Source: Himantopus leucocephalus (lineage: Eukaryota > Chordata > Aves > Charadriiformes > Recurvirostridae). Taken from it: 64,000 bases of DNA. This document shows positions 13,157 through 26,600 of this stretch, one piece after another. The stretch covers positions 30,662,716 through 30,726,715 of the forward strand of contig RSEF01000006.1 of NCBI GenBank assembly GCA_003993805.1, in the 5' to 3' direction. The position numbers and the translations under genes are program-made. Numbering within the stretch: the stretch's first letter is position 1; every line of letters starts with the position of its first letter. Under the pieces are notes generated by a model. The model searched no databases, was not told the origin of the DNA, and was given only the letters and a program-made list of their open reading frames with translations.

Positions 13157-16100
13157 AGCCTGCCATATTTCTACATTAGTACAGAGTAATTTTTCATGAA
13201 ACAGATCATCATACAAATTGGGTGATAAGAAGACAGTGAACCCAGACTGTCTTATCTAATGTTCTGAGAATGCCCTTATTGATCTTCATCACACCTGCAA
13301 AAGTTCTCTGCGTTTACTTACACAGCGACTTACTAAAGGACAGTATTTCAAGATAATCACTTTGCCCTTCAAAACTCCTTACTGAAGGGCTGGAGGATCA
13401 TGCTAAGCATATGTTTCTCACACCTAACGCCTGCAAGTCTGTAACATGTAGCAACTGTTTACCAGCCTCGTAAGTGGTAAAATAATTTTGAGTTATGCCT
13501 TCATGACACCCATCATACACAAGAAGATCCAGTCACTATTTCAAGAGGGTTTTTTTTTTCTAACATAGGACAGGGGTAATTAGAAATTCAAGAGCTCCTA
13601 AGAGTACTCTGAGCAGCCATCTCATACACATCACTTGATGTCTGTATCAAGATCTTACTCAAAACAATGAATAAACAGAAGTGTCAAATTATTCACTGCA
13701 AATCCTGAAGGATCTTCAAGGCTGCACGAAAGAAAGTTGCTGAAGTTAGCAGAAAAAGCAATTGCTTTTTCCAGACAGTATGGAAATTCTGGCTTACTGA
13801 TGAGTGGTGGTTACCCATAATAGCACTCAAATGTCAAACAGGCCTCTTACCTACCTTAACAGCAACCCACGTGGGGATTTTAGTCAGAAGCAACAAACTC
13901 TAGTTAAGAGTTCCCCTATGCTTCCTTTTTTGAGGCTGCCAAAAGGAGCCTTTTGAGGCAAAATTCCCTTTTGAGGTAAGTCAATAGAAAAATGCTAATT
14001 TTAAAAACCAGTTCTCCCACTGTTTACCCTGAGATTATCTGAGGAGGACCACTGGCTTATTTAAGACAGTGGTCTCCCAGAAACCTTTTGGTATCTTCAT
14101 AATGACTGCTGCAGTTTGACGCGTGTATGAATACTAAGGGAAAGCCCCCACAGAAACAGGCCTGTCAGAAAGATCTTTCCAAACAGAATCTGTAGTAAAA
14201 TGTCCCCTCAGTTACCACCAGCAATCTCACCAAGGGTTTTGTACAAGACCCTTGCAGAGATATGTCTCCAACCACTGTTTTTAAACCATGGAAGCTCTGT
14301 CCCCCACACTTAGAATCTCTCCTTCAGTCAAGGATCTTGTAAATGCCCGTCATTGAGCACTGCCCTCACTTCTGGCATTTCTAAGGACTGAGCTACACGG
14401 CTTCAAACCAAAACTAGACAGCCACATTCATGAGGAACATAACTCCTCACGTGGCTCCTCACTCCCAGGATATTTTGCCAGACACAGAGCTGGTAAACCA
14501 GACATTTCACAGGCCCTGCCTGTGGTTAACTGCCCATCTTGGCACCCAGACCTCACAAACATTTGCAGCATAGAAGTAAATTCCTTGAGGTATATTATTT
14601 GAATAATAAATAACGGTGTGCTCTGAAAGTCTATCACCTTTTAACACTACACGGTAAATGGACTATCATAGAGAAAACACTAATGACTAATACAAGTAGA
14701 CACTCCCATATCCATAAAATCCTGTTTTGAGGTGCCTTTGGAGAAAATAAAATACAAATGCAACTGCTTCTTTGAACAAACAAGCCATTTATTGACTCTC
14801 GTTTGACCCAGCAGTAATAAAAGATAATCCTCACTGTTCTGAAAGGCTGTGTTTACATTCTGATCACTTCTTTAATTTCATATAATTTTAAGATCTGGCT
14901 TCTGTACAGATCCTGAACTAATACGAAGTTCTACAATACTGCTATGTAGATTAAACTAACATCTGTGACATTGAACTGGTGCTAACAGCACTGGGAATTA
15001 AGAGAGCTATCCCGTTGACACTGTTTATAGAAGCTTGCCTATTAGGCTCTCATATAGCATAAACACAACTTCTGAACAGCTGGCGTTACTTGGTTTGACC
15101 CTTATTTTAGCACTTGCTCCTCACTTTGCAGTTTTGAGGAGATTCCTCAGCTTTCCTGCTCCTGTTTTCCTGGCTATATACAACATAATATCAGATAACA
15201 TACACTATTGAGCTACACAAGGCATCTATCATTTCTGGGTTTATAGCACTTTATTATAAGCCCATATAAAACCCAGTATTATTTCTTTCACTGTTGTGTC
15301 TTACACAACAATGCAGCTAACATACAATACAAAATGACCGCCATTAATAAAATACATGACTTTGCTGCAAAAATATCACAAAGCCTCCAAAAATGGAGTC
15401 CAACTTTGAGACAACACTGAAGCACTTACTTAGCTTTAAATCCCAGTGATTCAATTAGACTCAACAAGATACTCTGCTGAACAGAATAGGCTTAAGACAA
15501 CGCCTGAGTGTTCTCCTCAGCCAGATCCCCAGTGAGCCTGAAAGCTATCCAGGCTCAACGAAGGCAAGGATTAATCATCCTTTTGGGAATACTGACTGTT
15601 CTCTAGGTGGAAAACCAACTTTGTTATAAATAATCCTTTTTAAATTAGTTATGGATTGCCCTCAGAAATAACGAAATCCTGTTCTCTGGTTTCTCCCACC
15701 CAAAGGGCACAGCATATTTTGATTAGTGGAACTTGGTCTTTTCCCCTGGTATGCATTAATTTTTCCACAAAAAGAATTGATTCTCCTACAGTGGCAGCCA
15801 AATTACCATCCTAACTTGCAAGTTTTTTCCTACCAAGCTTCCCACCTCCCCTCTGGAAAAATACTTTTTTTGCCCTAGCTTCACGTATTTTAAACATGCA
15901 CAATTTCACTATGCCAAGGCTCTGTCTTTAAAAGCCTTGCCTTTTGAATTCTTGTCCAAGAAAACCAACAGGATAAACTGCAGTCTACTCACTTGTGTTC
16001 GACACAACCAGCGGGGGTTTGGTAAAGACAGTGCTGCAGTGGTGACGTGTAGGAGGATGTCGAGGACTGCACTGTGCAGTGGCTCAGCAATGGAAAAAAT

Positions 16101-17444
16101 GGACCCACAGCACATCAAAACAGAACAGTGCATATAGCACCTCTGCAATAACATATACATAAAAAAGGGCCGTAAACAGTGAAAGGACAGACATTTGGTA
16201 GGAGATGCAAGAGAGATGCCAGAGTACCAGGGATGCTGAAAAACGGAGGAGGCACAGGAGACAATGCCAGTGAAGCAGAGACACCAAAGCAGGGCTAAGA
16301 GAGAAACAAAAGTTATGCCAGGGCAGGAGGGCCAGCAGGGCAGCAGAAACGCTGGGGCAAACTAGCTGCCCCAAGCAGTAACAGAGAGGAGACTCAGGAG
16401 GAGCGGTACAACTCTAAAAGGACTGTGGTCAGCAGAGGAACCCATGATGAAATAACTGAGTAAGAGAAAAGGAGCAACAAAATGAAAGGAACAACAGCGC
16501 ACCGACCCCAGTCTCCTGCGCTGCCCTCGCCTCCCCAAAGGTACTGAGTATAATGTGTGGCATGGGCACTGGAGACCAGAAAGGGGAAGGAGAAGAGAGA
16601 AGCTGAGGTGTGTTTCTCCAAGAGCATGTTTGCTTGCTTTTATTTTCACCACCAGAATCAGTAATTAAAAGTTTTTAATTACCAATAAATAAAATTGATT
16701 GAAACTCCCCTACTCAAAACTGGGGGTTCTGGCCCACACCACTTGCTGTTTCAGATGGAGGAACAGCTCAACTACCTCTACCGCTGTCTGAACTCATGAA
16801 CTCTGTGGCCTCTAATTTAATGACTAAAACCACTAAGCCCTCCCTTCCAGTGAGATCAACAGCAAAAGTTCTCTCGTTTCTCAGTGTAAAAGAGCTGCTG
16901 TATCTTCAGGGACCTGGCTCCTACATGCAACTGGGATGCAAGGAATGTATGGAATTTCACTACTGGGAAACATGGGAAGCACCAGGTATGGCAAGACTGC
17001 ACACTGTGCTTGCCTGACTCTTTGGATTTGAATACTCGTACCCTCATGTGAACTAAGTGCTATTTTAATAAAAAAAATCTCCAGCAAACATGCAGTGCCT
17101 GAGCTGGCATCTCCTTGGTTATTTTTGTTTCTCCCAGTATCAATGCTGCGCACCAGAACTGCAATTTGAAACCTAATATTAAAAACAAATTTAGAAAGAG
17201 AAAGTACACAACAAGAAACATCATAAATTTGCCAATAAAAACAGAATTCCTTTACGGTTTTGTCTTTAAAAAGTAATAAGATGTTTATAAGACAGTCACA
17301 TACCACTGGATTCTTTTTTTTGTACAAATGGAAGTAGTTAAATCCCAAGACTTCAATTTCGTTGTCATAGCTGTGAAACAAAGTAAAAGAAACTCTCTGC
17401 TCCAAAGACCTCTAATTCAAATGATCAAGGCAGACAAGAGGAAT

Positions 17445-17570
17445 GTTCTTATCCTCATTTTACAGATTAACACAAGGAGAGATCAAATTACTTCCCCAAG
17501 GTCACCTAAAGAGTCTCTAACACAGAACTGTTCTGTAGTTTAGTACTTTAACTACAAGAGTATTTTTTAA
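17445..17570 (-). repeat. MIR-like ancient SINE relic
   Basis: The plus strand reads 'ttatcctcattttacagatt', then 'ttccccaaggtcacctaaag', which is the MIR core in reverse complement. One of the clearer MIR matches in the window. Confidence 0.6.
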
Positions 17571-17723
17571 CATCCACTACTATGCATATTTATAAAATGC
17601 CTTTTCTATGGCTCGTACAAGCTAGCACATTGACTTAATCAAAACAAAACCTCAAATGCCCAGCCCCAAAAGCAAACTGCCAAGCAGAAATAAATTGAAA
17701 ACTAAGTAAACCGAAGCAAAAAG

Positions 17724-17754
17724 AAAAAAAAANAAAAAAAAAAAAAAAAAAAAA
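17724..17754. repeat. Poly-A tract with one unresolved base
   Basis: A run of A interrupted by a single N at 17733. The length is unreliable because assemblers handle homopolymers poorly. Confidence 0.9.
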
Positions 17755-20700
17755 CCCTCCCCAGTCCTCCCCCTGCTGAAGTGTGATTGCATAATCTTGT
17801 CATGTGCTCCAAAAGCAACAAACTTGGAGACTTTCCCAGGTCACCTGGGGTTAAAAGTTCCAAAGTCATGAGTTCAGATCAAGACTATGTTTCATTAACA
17901 GCCATGACATTGAGACAGTGTCAGGACACAAACCCCATTATTCAACATTTTCTTGATTTACGCTGGGAATAAATGTTAAGACAGCAAATACACAGAGCAT
18001 TGGAGAGAGTCTTCCAGATAGAGAACACCTTTAAACTAACACACAGGTGAAACTTTGCGTGCTCTTCAAGCGTAAACCCATCTAAAGCAGTTCCATTTAC
18101 ATCAAAAGAAAAAGTTAGACTAGAAGCTGCTTTGGAGACTCTTTGCTCTTGGGATATGCAAATGGAAGAGAAGACAAGCCTGGAGCTACTGCAAGCATAA
18201 AAACAGTCCACTTGGTCATAATCTTGAGGGCTATCAGTATCATGGTTTATCAAAAGTATGAAGAAAAAGCAACCGAGAACTAAATCTCTCTGCAAGGCTG
18301 AACTAGACCATAGGCCAAATTATACAGGAAATGTTGTTAATGTTTTGGTGAACTACATTTTCTGTGCTGCTAACAGGGAAAGCCAGCACCATGAATAACC
18401 ACAGAGACAGTTGTGAGGACACGGAAACACGATGTAGGTTACTGCAATTTGGTACCCAGTAGGTGCCAGCACCTACCCTTCAACAGAATCAGTACGTGAA
18501 GAACAGAAATCATAAAGCCTCCGTACCCATTTCCTTAAACCAAAAAATCTTCAGCCCTTCTTTTCTCCTCTTATCCTTCCAAGCATGCAGAAGTTTGGCA
18601 TGAATAGAGACTAATCCACTTCCATAGGTTTGCACAGGTATGATGCACTCCAACATCTCATCAGGTACAAAGCTGATTCCCAATATGCTTTCACAGCCTA
18701 GTAGGTGAATGCTAGGACGGTCTTCTTATCAACTGGTCAAGAAATCAAGAATCATGGCTAAATCCTCAGCTTATATGAACTAATGGAGGTAAAAATGAAG
18801 CTACAAAACTTATCCAGCAATGTGGCTAGCAGGCTCACAATTCACACATCGACCTCAACATAGAAGCACTAAGAACGCAGATTATTCAATACAGGCTTTA
18901 AATTGCACAAGAGAATTAATGAGATGACATGCATATGTAAACTTTCTTCTGTTACAGGCTATAAAGAAAGTTGTCCTTTGATGCAACACAGTGACAATAA
19001 TTTAGCTGAGTAACTAGATAATAGGGGCTCATAACTGGAATAGATAACTACACATTCAGAGGCATGAAAATGTGGTATCAGTCAGACATAATTTAGGAAG
19101 TGCCATTTGGTGTCAGCAGAAAACACCCTGGCCTCAGGATTTTTTTTTGTGTATGAACTGACCAGGCAGACACTGAAATCATCCTACAATATGAGCATAA
19201 TGAAGCATGCTAATTTGCTAAAAACTGTTACTAACCATTTTGCACTTCAGTGAATTGGAATTGCATTTTTCTATTCGAAACCAGCCCCTCCAGTGCCTAG
19301 TTAACATGTTTATGAACTGACACCGAGCTGAACGCATTTTCAGCTTGTTCAAACAGCAACTCAGGGAGCGGCTGGGAGGGAGGGTACCAGCTGTACGATA
19401 CTGGCCAGCATTTTGCAAGTTTATCACTCCAGCAAGTGGTATTTGTAGCAGCTTCAAACTAGCAGTAACTCCTGATCTTCTGGCTAAAGCAGGGGGGAAA
19501 AAAAGGAAAGAAAAAAAAAAGCTTGGCACAAGCAAAAGAAATAAGAAAAAAATCAAAACTTGGTTGGAGAAATTATTTGAAAGTAATACGGTAGAAAAGC
19601 AAAATACTAAACAGGTACTATCTTTTCTCACACTGCAGCCATGAGATATGAAATATCAGTAGTTGTACAACAAAATTAAAGATGCCATTTAGGTATTTTA
19701 GTCTGTTATCTGTGTGAACAGAAAAAAAATTTATATCCAACATCAATATTAATAGCCATTGTAAATAATGCATGAAACTTGGTGGGGAAGGGAAAAGGAA
19801 GCAATTTAAAGACAAGTCTTTTGCACAGTTTCAACCATTTATTGTCAACTTTTCCCACTATTCTAGGAGGTTTTCTCCCTCACATTTTTTATAAAAACAA
19901 CGGGCTTGTTTTAGTTTTCTTACCGGTATATGACACCTTTTATGGTGCAAGATGCTAAACGGTATTTACAGAGTACTCCTAAGGTACAGCCGCATGTAAC
20001 ACAGGGAGCACAGCCAACCAAGCATCAGCGGGGTGGGAAGCAGAAACTTACCAGAGGATCAAAACTGTATGCACAGCTAAAAAGTCTACACATGTTTTAT
20101 GTACACTTCAAGAAAATGAGCAGTCCAATTTCAAAATGCATCTGAGCAAACAAGCAACAATTATGATAAGCTGAATGATAATACACTTACTTTTCTGAAA
20201 AGATGAGTGGCATGGATGATTCAAATGATTCTGAAACTTGCAGTTTCAAGGATTTGGGGTGAAACTGCTGCTTAAATCATCCCTAGTATGGCTTACTGAT
20301 ACTGGTAGCAGGTCAACAGTTCACCACTGACATCATAAAAATGATCCTGCAAACCTGAAATAATGAATCTTGAATGTGCTAAGTAGCCAATACTATTTAT
20401 GCTGGGCCAGTGCTTTTCATCAACAAAAGTTATCAATAGACTGTATAATGGTTATGACTGTAGCTCTCTTGATACATCTGACACACTACGGCAGGCTATT
20501 GAGGCATTTGTCCTGCTCTCTTCAATTTAGACATCTAGGAAACTAAATTCACTTAATTTATTTCATTTATAGCATTAAAAAAAAAAATAATCTCAATGTG
20601 GGAGGTCAGAGCTGAAAAACTGCTCACTCTTGCTCAACACTACTACTACTTATTCCTGTTTCTTCCCTGGTTTGAATTTATCCCACATTATCTTTTACAG

Positions 20701-21574
20701 AGCCCTCAGAAAAGTAAAGAACACAGATCCTCCTCTTCACAAAACAGAGACTAAGTCTGAATCTCTCTGTGATAACATAATGCTCCAAAACCGCAGGCAA
20801 CCCACCACTCAAATACAATTCAGAATGTATTTCACATCTTCATAATACGATAAATGATACAGACCACTACTACCACAAGGAAAGACCCCCCAAGCATTTC
20901 TAAATTCTTTGACTAGTAAATGCTTCAGTAGCAGGCTTAAAATGTTATTTATAGGTAACTGAAAGTGGTATCTAATTTACTGCTGCAAAATTCAAACATT
21001 ATGTGAAATCTCATATAATCCATTTTTTTCACTAGAAGGTAAATTATGACCCTCTCAAGTCCAGACTTGCTGACTATATCAGTGTTTAGCTTTAAAATTT
21101 TAAGGTAACTGCTTCAGCGGTCAAAGCTCTTTGAACTGTAGGAAATACAGGTAAAAAAGAGTCGACAGCAAAATTGGGTTAAATCACATTAAAGAAAAAA
21201 CAACAAATATGTACACACAGAAGGAACCCAGCTGTGCAAACACTCTAAATTAGGTGTGTTCCAGATTCTACCCTTATTAAAACAGGTACAAAGATAATCA
21301 ATGCAATCCATTGCAGGTTTTGGCACATCACTTTTACAGAAAGGAAAACAGCAACTGTCAATCAAAGCATTCTTCAGTTTAAATTTGAAGGTTTAAACCT
21401 CAGGTGATTATGGCTGGCACATTAGGTTGTTCCAGCTCCAGCCTATCAATAAATATAATTACCTTTTTCTTTCACCATGGCAAACAAATTTTCCTCGTAG
21501 TGGAAGCAGCAAGAATTAGCTGAAGTAATTTAAACACAATCTCTTTTCCAGCAGCGTTTGTCTGAGGTGGATTG

Positions 21575-21622
21575 AAAAAAAAAAAAAAAAAAAAANNNNN
21601 AAAAAAAAAAAAAAAAAAAAAA
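21575..21622. repeat. Poly-A tract spanning a 5-base N gap
   Basis: 21 A, then five N (21596-21600), then 22 A. The gap length is probably nominal, so extra sequence could be missing. Open frames reading poly-Lys or poly-Phe through it are artefacts. Confidence 0.9.
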
Positions 21623-23074
21623 GGCAGCAGTTTATTCCAGATAATTTTCTTCCTCAGATTGCCCACAAGATCTGATCAGGTCCGATTGTTCATCACTGTC
21701 TCGTCTCTTCTTGTGCCTCTTCTCCCACTGTGGTCTTTTCCTATGGCTAATGGCAGCTCATACCCTGCTTGCGGACTCTGCCCCTTGTGCTGAAACAACC
21801 AGCTACAGCTGCTGCTGTGGAACAAATGCTGAATTCCACCGTCCCTAATTTCCAGCCACTGACACCACCTTGCATTCCTCTGCCCTCGCAGAACCGAGCT
21901 GGCAATGTAATTTGCTCCCGAATGACTGGCAAAAGACTGCAAGTGAGATGATGTGAGAGAGAACAGGAGAGCTGTTCAAACACACACGGAAAGCTAAAGT
22001 GGTATTTATGAGTTTCCTCTTATTTTATTTACTCAAACTGAGCCAGGATCAAGAGGGGAAATACAAGATGAACATGGGCAAGTGCTGAGGCAGGCTGCGG
22101 CACAGTGGCTTTTCTACGGTGAGCACTGTTTATCCACTCCTGGTTTTACTTTAAACCTGTTACCAAATGCCAATTAGTAGACCTCAAAACATGCTAATAA
22201 ATAGTCCCTCAATGCCTTCTGACCATAGAACAGAAGAGAGTAACATATAATCTGTGCAAGCTGGGAATACCGACTCTATTCACTACCTTGAAATAACAAT
22301 AAAAATGAGAACTGTCACCACTCAGTGAGCACCTGGGTTTAGAAGCATAGCCAGGGAGTACCACGGCCGAAATTTGTGCTGTGAGTCAAGGTCAGCGCTG
22401 TATTCTGAAATACCAAACATTTGTAAACCACAACTCCTCTTACATTATTCCTTTTGAGGTGATAGCCCTAAGTACTCACGGAACTAAGAAGAGAGCAGCG
22501 TACTGGAACAGCAGCACTTACACGTGAACTTCACCCCCCAACACACCCCCTACAAGACAAGGCGCCAGTGTCGAATCTGGGCAAACTCACCTTCCAATTC
22601 ATGGTTTTCCAGGCACTAAACTCTACCTGGGAAGGGACTGGTCAGTAAGCTGACCGTAAATCAAATCAAACCAACCCTTTACGACATTGCCAAGTCTCAT
22701 CATCTTATAGCAAGATTCAGAATATTTCTGTTTTCTATTAAAAGATACAGGTCAGAGTCAGGTGAGAAACAAAGCTTTTCTTTTATAAGCACACTTTTAT
22801 TCACAGTTATGAAGAAAAGCTTGGAAATTAAGGAAAGCTTGGATTAATCAAAACTCTGAATGCCCATTAAAACCCATTTAACATGTATTATTTTTAATAC
22901 ATATATACTGCCAGTATCAAAATTTTGGGGAACATCTATCACTACTACTGTAAGCCACTTTTTCCTTATTTATAAATGACTTAATTGCTCATTTTAGCTA
23001 GCTACCAGTGATTTCACCAATACAAACCTATGCCGTCATGTCTTTGCTGGGACAATAAATTTTAGTATTTGTGG

Positions 23075-23160
23075 TTTGGAGGTGGAGAAAATGACAAAGG
23101 GAAATGAACTGACTTGCCAAAGACAGAGGTGACTTCAGTAGTAGAGAACTGGGTCAAATA
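23075..23160 (-). repeat. Possible MIR-like SINE relic
   Basis: 'ggaggtggagaaaatgacaa' then 'gaactgacttgccaaagaca' and 'agtagtagagaactgggtca' resemble the antisense MIR core (a GAGGAAACTGAGG ... CTTGCCCAAGGTCA pattern), weakly. Confidence 0.35.
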
Positions 23161-23641
23161 TGAAGATATTCTGGGCTAGATTATAAGCAGATTCATTGGG
23201 CTGTAATTTCAACTTGAGCACAACTCAGTGGAAAATGCGCTTTAGTTTAGATGATGGAGGTGCCATTACATTTAAACTGCACCCTAAAGCAAAAGCTATG
23301 TTCAGCCCAGAGTTGGATGTACCCCTGTTTTTTGAGAGCTGGACTTGAGCTGGAGCTCACACCTCCACAAGGAATTCCTTCTCAATGCTACTGTATGTAG
23401 GGAGAGAGAAATTAATGTAAAGAAACAAGCTGTAGGCATCAGCCAGACAGAGCAGCAGATGGCTGATACCTGCTGGAAAAAAATCAGAGCATGCATGCAG
23501 CGTTAAAAATATTTGCAGTAAATAAATTCAAAATGTTTTGTATAAATGCCACCCAGAACAACAGAAAAAATGAAACAAGCCAGTCTGCCTCACCCAAAAG
23601 ATCTCTCTTATCCAGTGACGTTCTTTAATAAATAAATAACT

Positions 23642-23666
23642 AAGAGAGAGAGAAAGAGAGACAGAG
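23642..23666. repeat. GA-rich microsatellite
   Basis: Imperfect AG dinucleotide tract: AGAGAGAGAGAAAGAGAGAC and a few bases more. Confidence 0.8.
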
Positions 23667-26600
23667 ATTCAGGCACATGCATGGGAAAAAAATAGTTATT
23701 CTATTCTAACAAATCTAGGCTGGCTTTCTATTGTTAGCAGTCTAACGTGTAAGAGAAGCACAGCTCAGGCAGTCTGACATTCTTGCTTCTATGACTCAGT
23801 GCGTTACTATTAATAGCACTTGAGGCTCAGTTGGGGAGCCGGGCTGAACCCCACCAACGCTGGGGCATAATCCATTATGTCACATTTCTGACACATGAGA
23901 GATGTCAGGTTGTAACTCAACCTGGCTGTGTTCTTTTTCAAACAGTATTTTGTAAACAGTCAGGGGACAGCCTCCTGAAAGGGGCACATCTGACCTTCAT
24001 TCATAAATATTTGATCTGATGTGCAGAGCACAGTCTATGGATACAGACGCATGGATACTGTTAACCCCTTCCTGTGGTCCTCAGACACCCTCAAAAGCCT
24101 TGCAACGATTATCATTCATTTTTTGTTCCAGCAGCTGCTGACACAGAAGCTGCCTGCCGGTATCTGGACTTTCTGTTCTCTGAGTTCATTACCTCCATTT
24201 TTCACATGTGCTAGAGATTAGCACTGCTGTATCTCATCTCACCCGTAGCTGAAAAGAAGCCTTTCCTCACATCGTTCAGCCACGGAAAGCCGCAACGTTA
24301 GACTACAGCATGTGCATAAAAATAAATTTAAAAATACAGACTGCAGTAAATTATACTGGAGATTTAGGAGTCAAATGTAATTTACTCCTGAGTAAAGAGA
24401 CATAAAGAGCAGAAGTTGGTATTGTAAATAAAATCTTTTTACACCAGGACATTTTTTGGTTTTAATCTCATTGTTTTAAGACTGAAGACTAAAATTTACC
24501 CTGCTGTACGATTCAGACTCTACTCAGATATCCTAAACTGGAGACGAAAGAGGAATAGACAGCCATTCTAGAAACAAATCACCGGTCCTTATTGCTATTT
24601 AGCAGTGCATATTTTAAAGGAAAGCAAAATAACCTTTTTTCTTTAAATAACCTTTTGCACTGTACAAATTAAATAGAGAGTCTCCCTTGAACACAGTGTG
24701 AGTGGAAGAGTCACAATGAGTACACTCTAGCCAAACAACATGATTATGTTGCTGTTATTTTCTGGTTAAAAATATCCTGTGCATTCAGCAAGGGGCATGA
24801 GCCCCATACTGCACAAAGGGAAAGAGTTAAACCAGTTTGTTTTGCTTTTTCTTGTACCTTGATAATGTTGAAAAAGTATGTGTAAGATACTAAGCAGTTT
24901 AGCCATGATTTAAGATTTGCTATTCTCATTTTAAAAGCTGGCTTTCATATTTTTATCTCACTCTCATTCTTCACAGATGAGATCATGGCTTAGCAGTATC
25001 AGTGCACTGTTTTTATACAATTTCTTCAAAACTGACCAATGTCTCTTGTTCATCAACCAATGAAAGGAAACAGTCTGCTAGAAAACAGAAAGGGAAAGGG
25101 GAGAAGTTGTTCTATTAAATAACATGCAGGAAAATACCCTCCGTTTAATGTCCTTGCTTCTGGCAAAAAGCCTGGCACAAACAGTTTTGACAAGACGGCC
25201 TGCCACAGGCTTCCAGAGCTCAACCACTGGGTAACCTACGTCAATTGAGAGCCATCACTTCCATAAAGACTTGATTATGGCATTTTGCAAATTGGTCCCT
25301 TCTCCAGGAAGGAAATCCCGCTCTCTAATGCTCTTAAAGAAAAGGTGACCTGCTCTAATTGTTATCCTGACTTAACTGTGCCTGCTCAGAGGAAAACCAA
25401 TAATGTCAACATGGGATTTCTTGCAAAAGACCTGTGACCCAGCAGTGGTCCCAGTGCCCTGACGGGGAAGCACACAGTTTCCAGTTTTAGCATTCTCAAA
25501 AGCTATATGATTAAGTATTTCCTGACTTCTGTCCCTCTTGAACAAACCCCGCTCCAGCAATCTATTCCTCTGACGCCTCTCCCTCAGCCACTTGGACAAC
25601 CGACACATTTTCCATCGTTTGAAAACAGCTCAAGCAGCTGTGCTTTTTAAGGTCTGTAGTACAAAAGGCGGCAGGCAACCAACTCGGCCAAAGTTGATGA
25701 CGTTGGTGGAGTTTTTCAGATTCACCCAGACACACTGCTGAGCAGAATTCAGCCTGTAGCCGCCAAAACCGTCCCCCGTACTAGGTGTGAATAGCTGGGT
25801 GTTTGCTCCTGAAGAAAGCCAGAAGGTGTTTAGTAAGGCTGTTCTTGCATGTGTTGCTCTTTTGCTTCTCCAGGTTCTTACAGTACCCCTCCAGAAATCT
25901 ACTAGTCTTCCCAAGCCTGCAGGCAAGCTGCAGGGGAAGTTCCTTTATGGCAGTCATGTCATCTTACAGCCTTTCCATACCCGCCGCACAGTTTTTGCTC
26001 TGTAACGACGGCATACCGCAGCCTGTGCAATGGCCCTAGGCTGCCAACCTCTCCTTAACCCCACCTCCTCACCACACTGCCCTGGGTGGAACCCGCGGAA
26101 CATTAAGGAGCTATGAAGGCCCCACAGACTGACCTCACCACCTCAGGCCCTCTATCACAAGTTTTAAACAGTCTAGAGGAGCATACACAGACCCCCTAGA
26201 GAGGAATATGGCTCTTTCTTAGGACATATCACAGTCCTGCAACCCTACATTTTGGGATAATCACAATATTCTTACTGATAAGACTGATCCTCGAGCAAAT
26301 AACGCCTGATGATTGGTCTGGGTTCTACCCACAACTTTTCCACTATGTTAGGCTCTTCTTTGTAGCCTCTGTCTTGCTATTTTGAATACATTCAGTCTGT
26401 AATATTGGTGTTTACAATCATGCGTCATCATTCTTTTAGAGTAAATGAAATTCAAATTTACCAAAAACATCCCCTGATTCAGCAAAATACACAGTGTATT
26501 CATTCTGATCTGCCAGGAGTTGGGGGGTTAGTGCTTTTTTAATAGAACCATTTAATATTCTTTCAAATTAGACTCCTCAGGAATAAAACATTTCTCAGGT

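Noticed and set aside
16881..17405. Longest open frame in the window, 174 codons, minus strand
   Set aside because: No recognisable domain, skewed composition, and no splice or promoter support. A frame of this length is expected by chance somewhere in 64 kb read in six frames.
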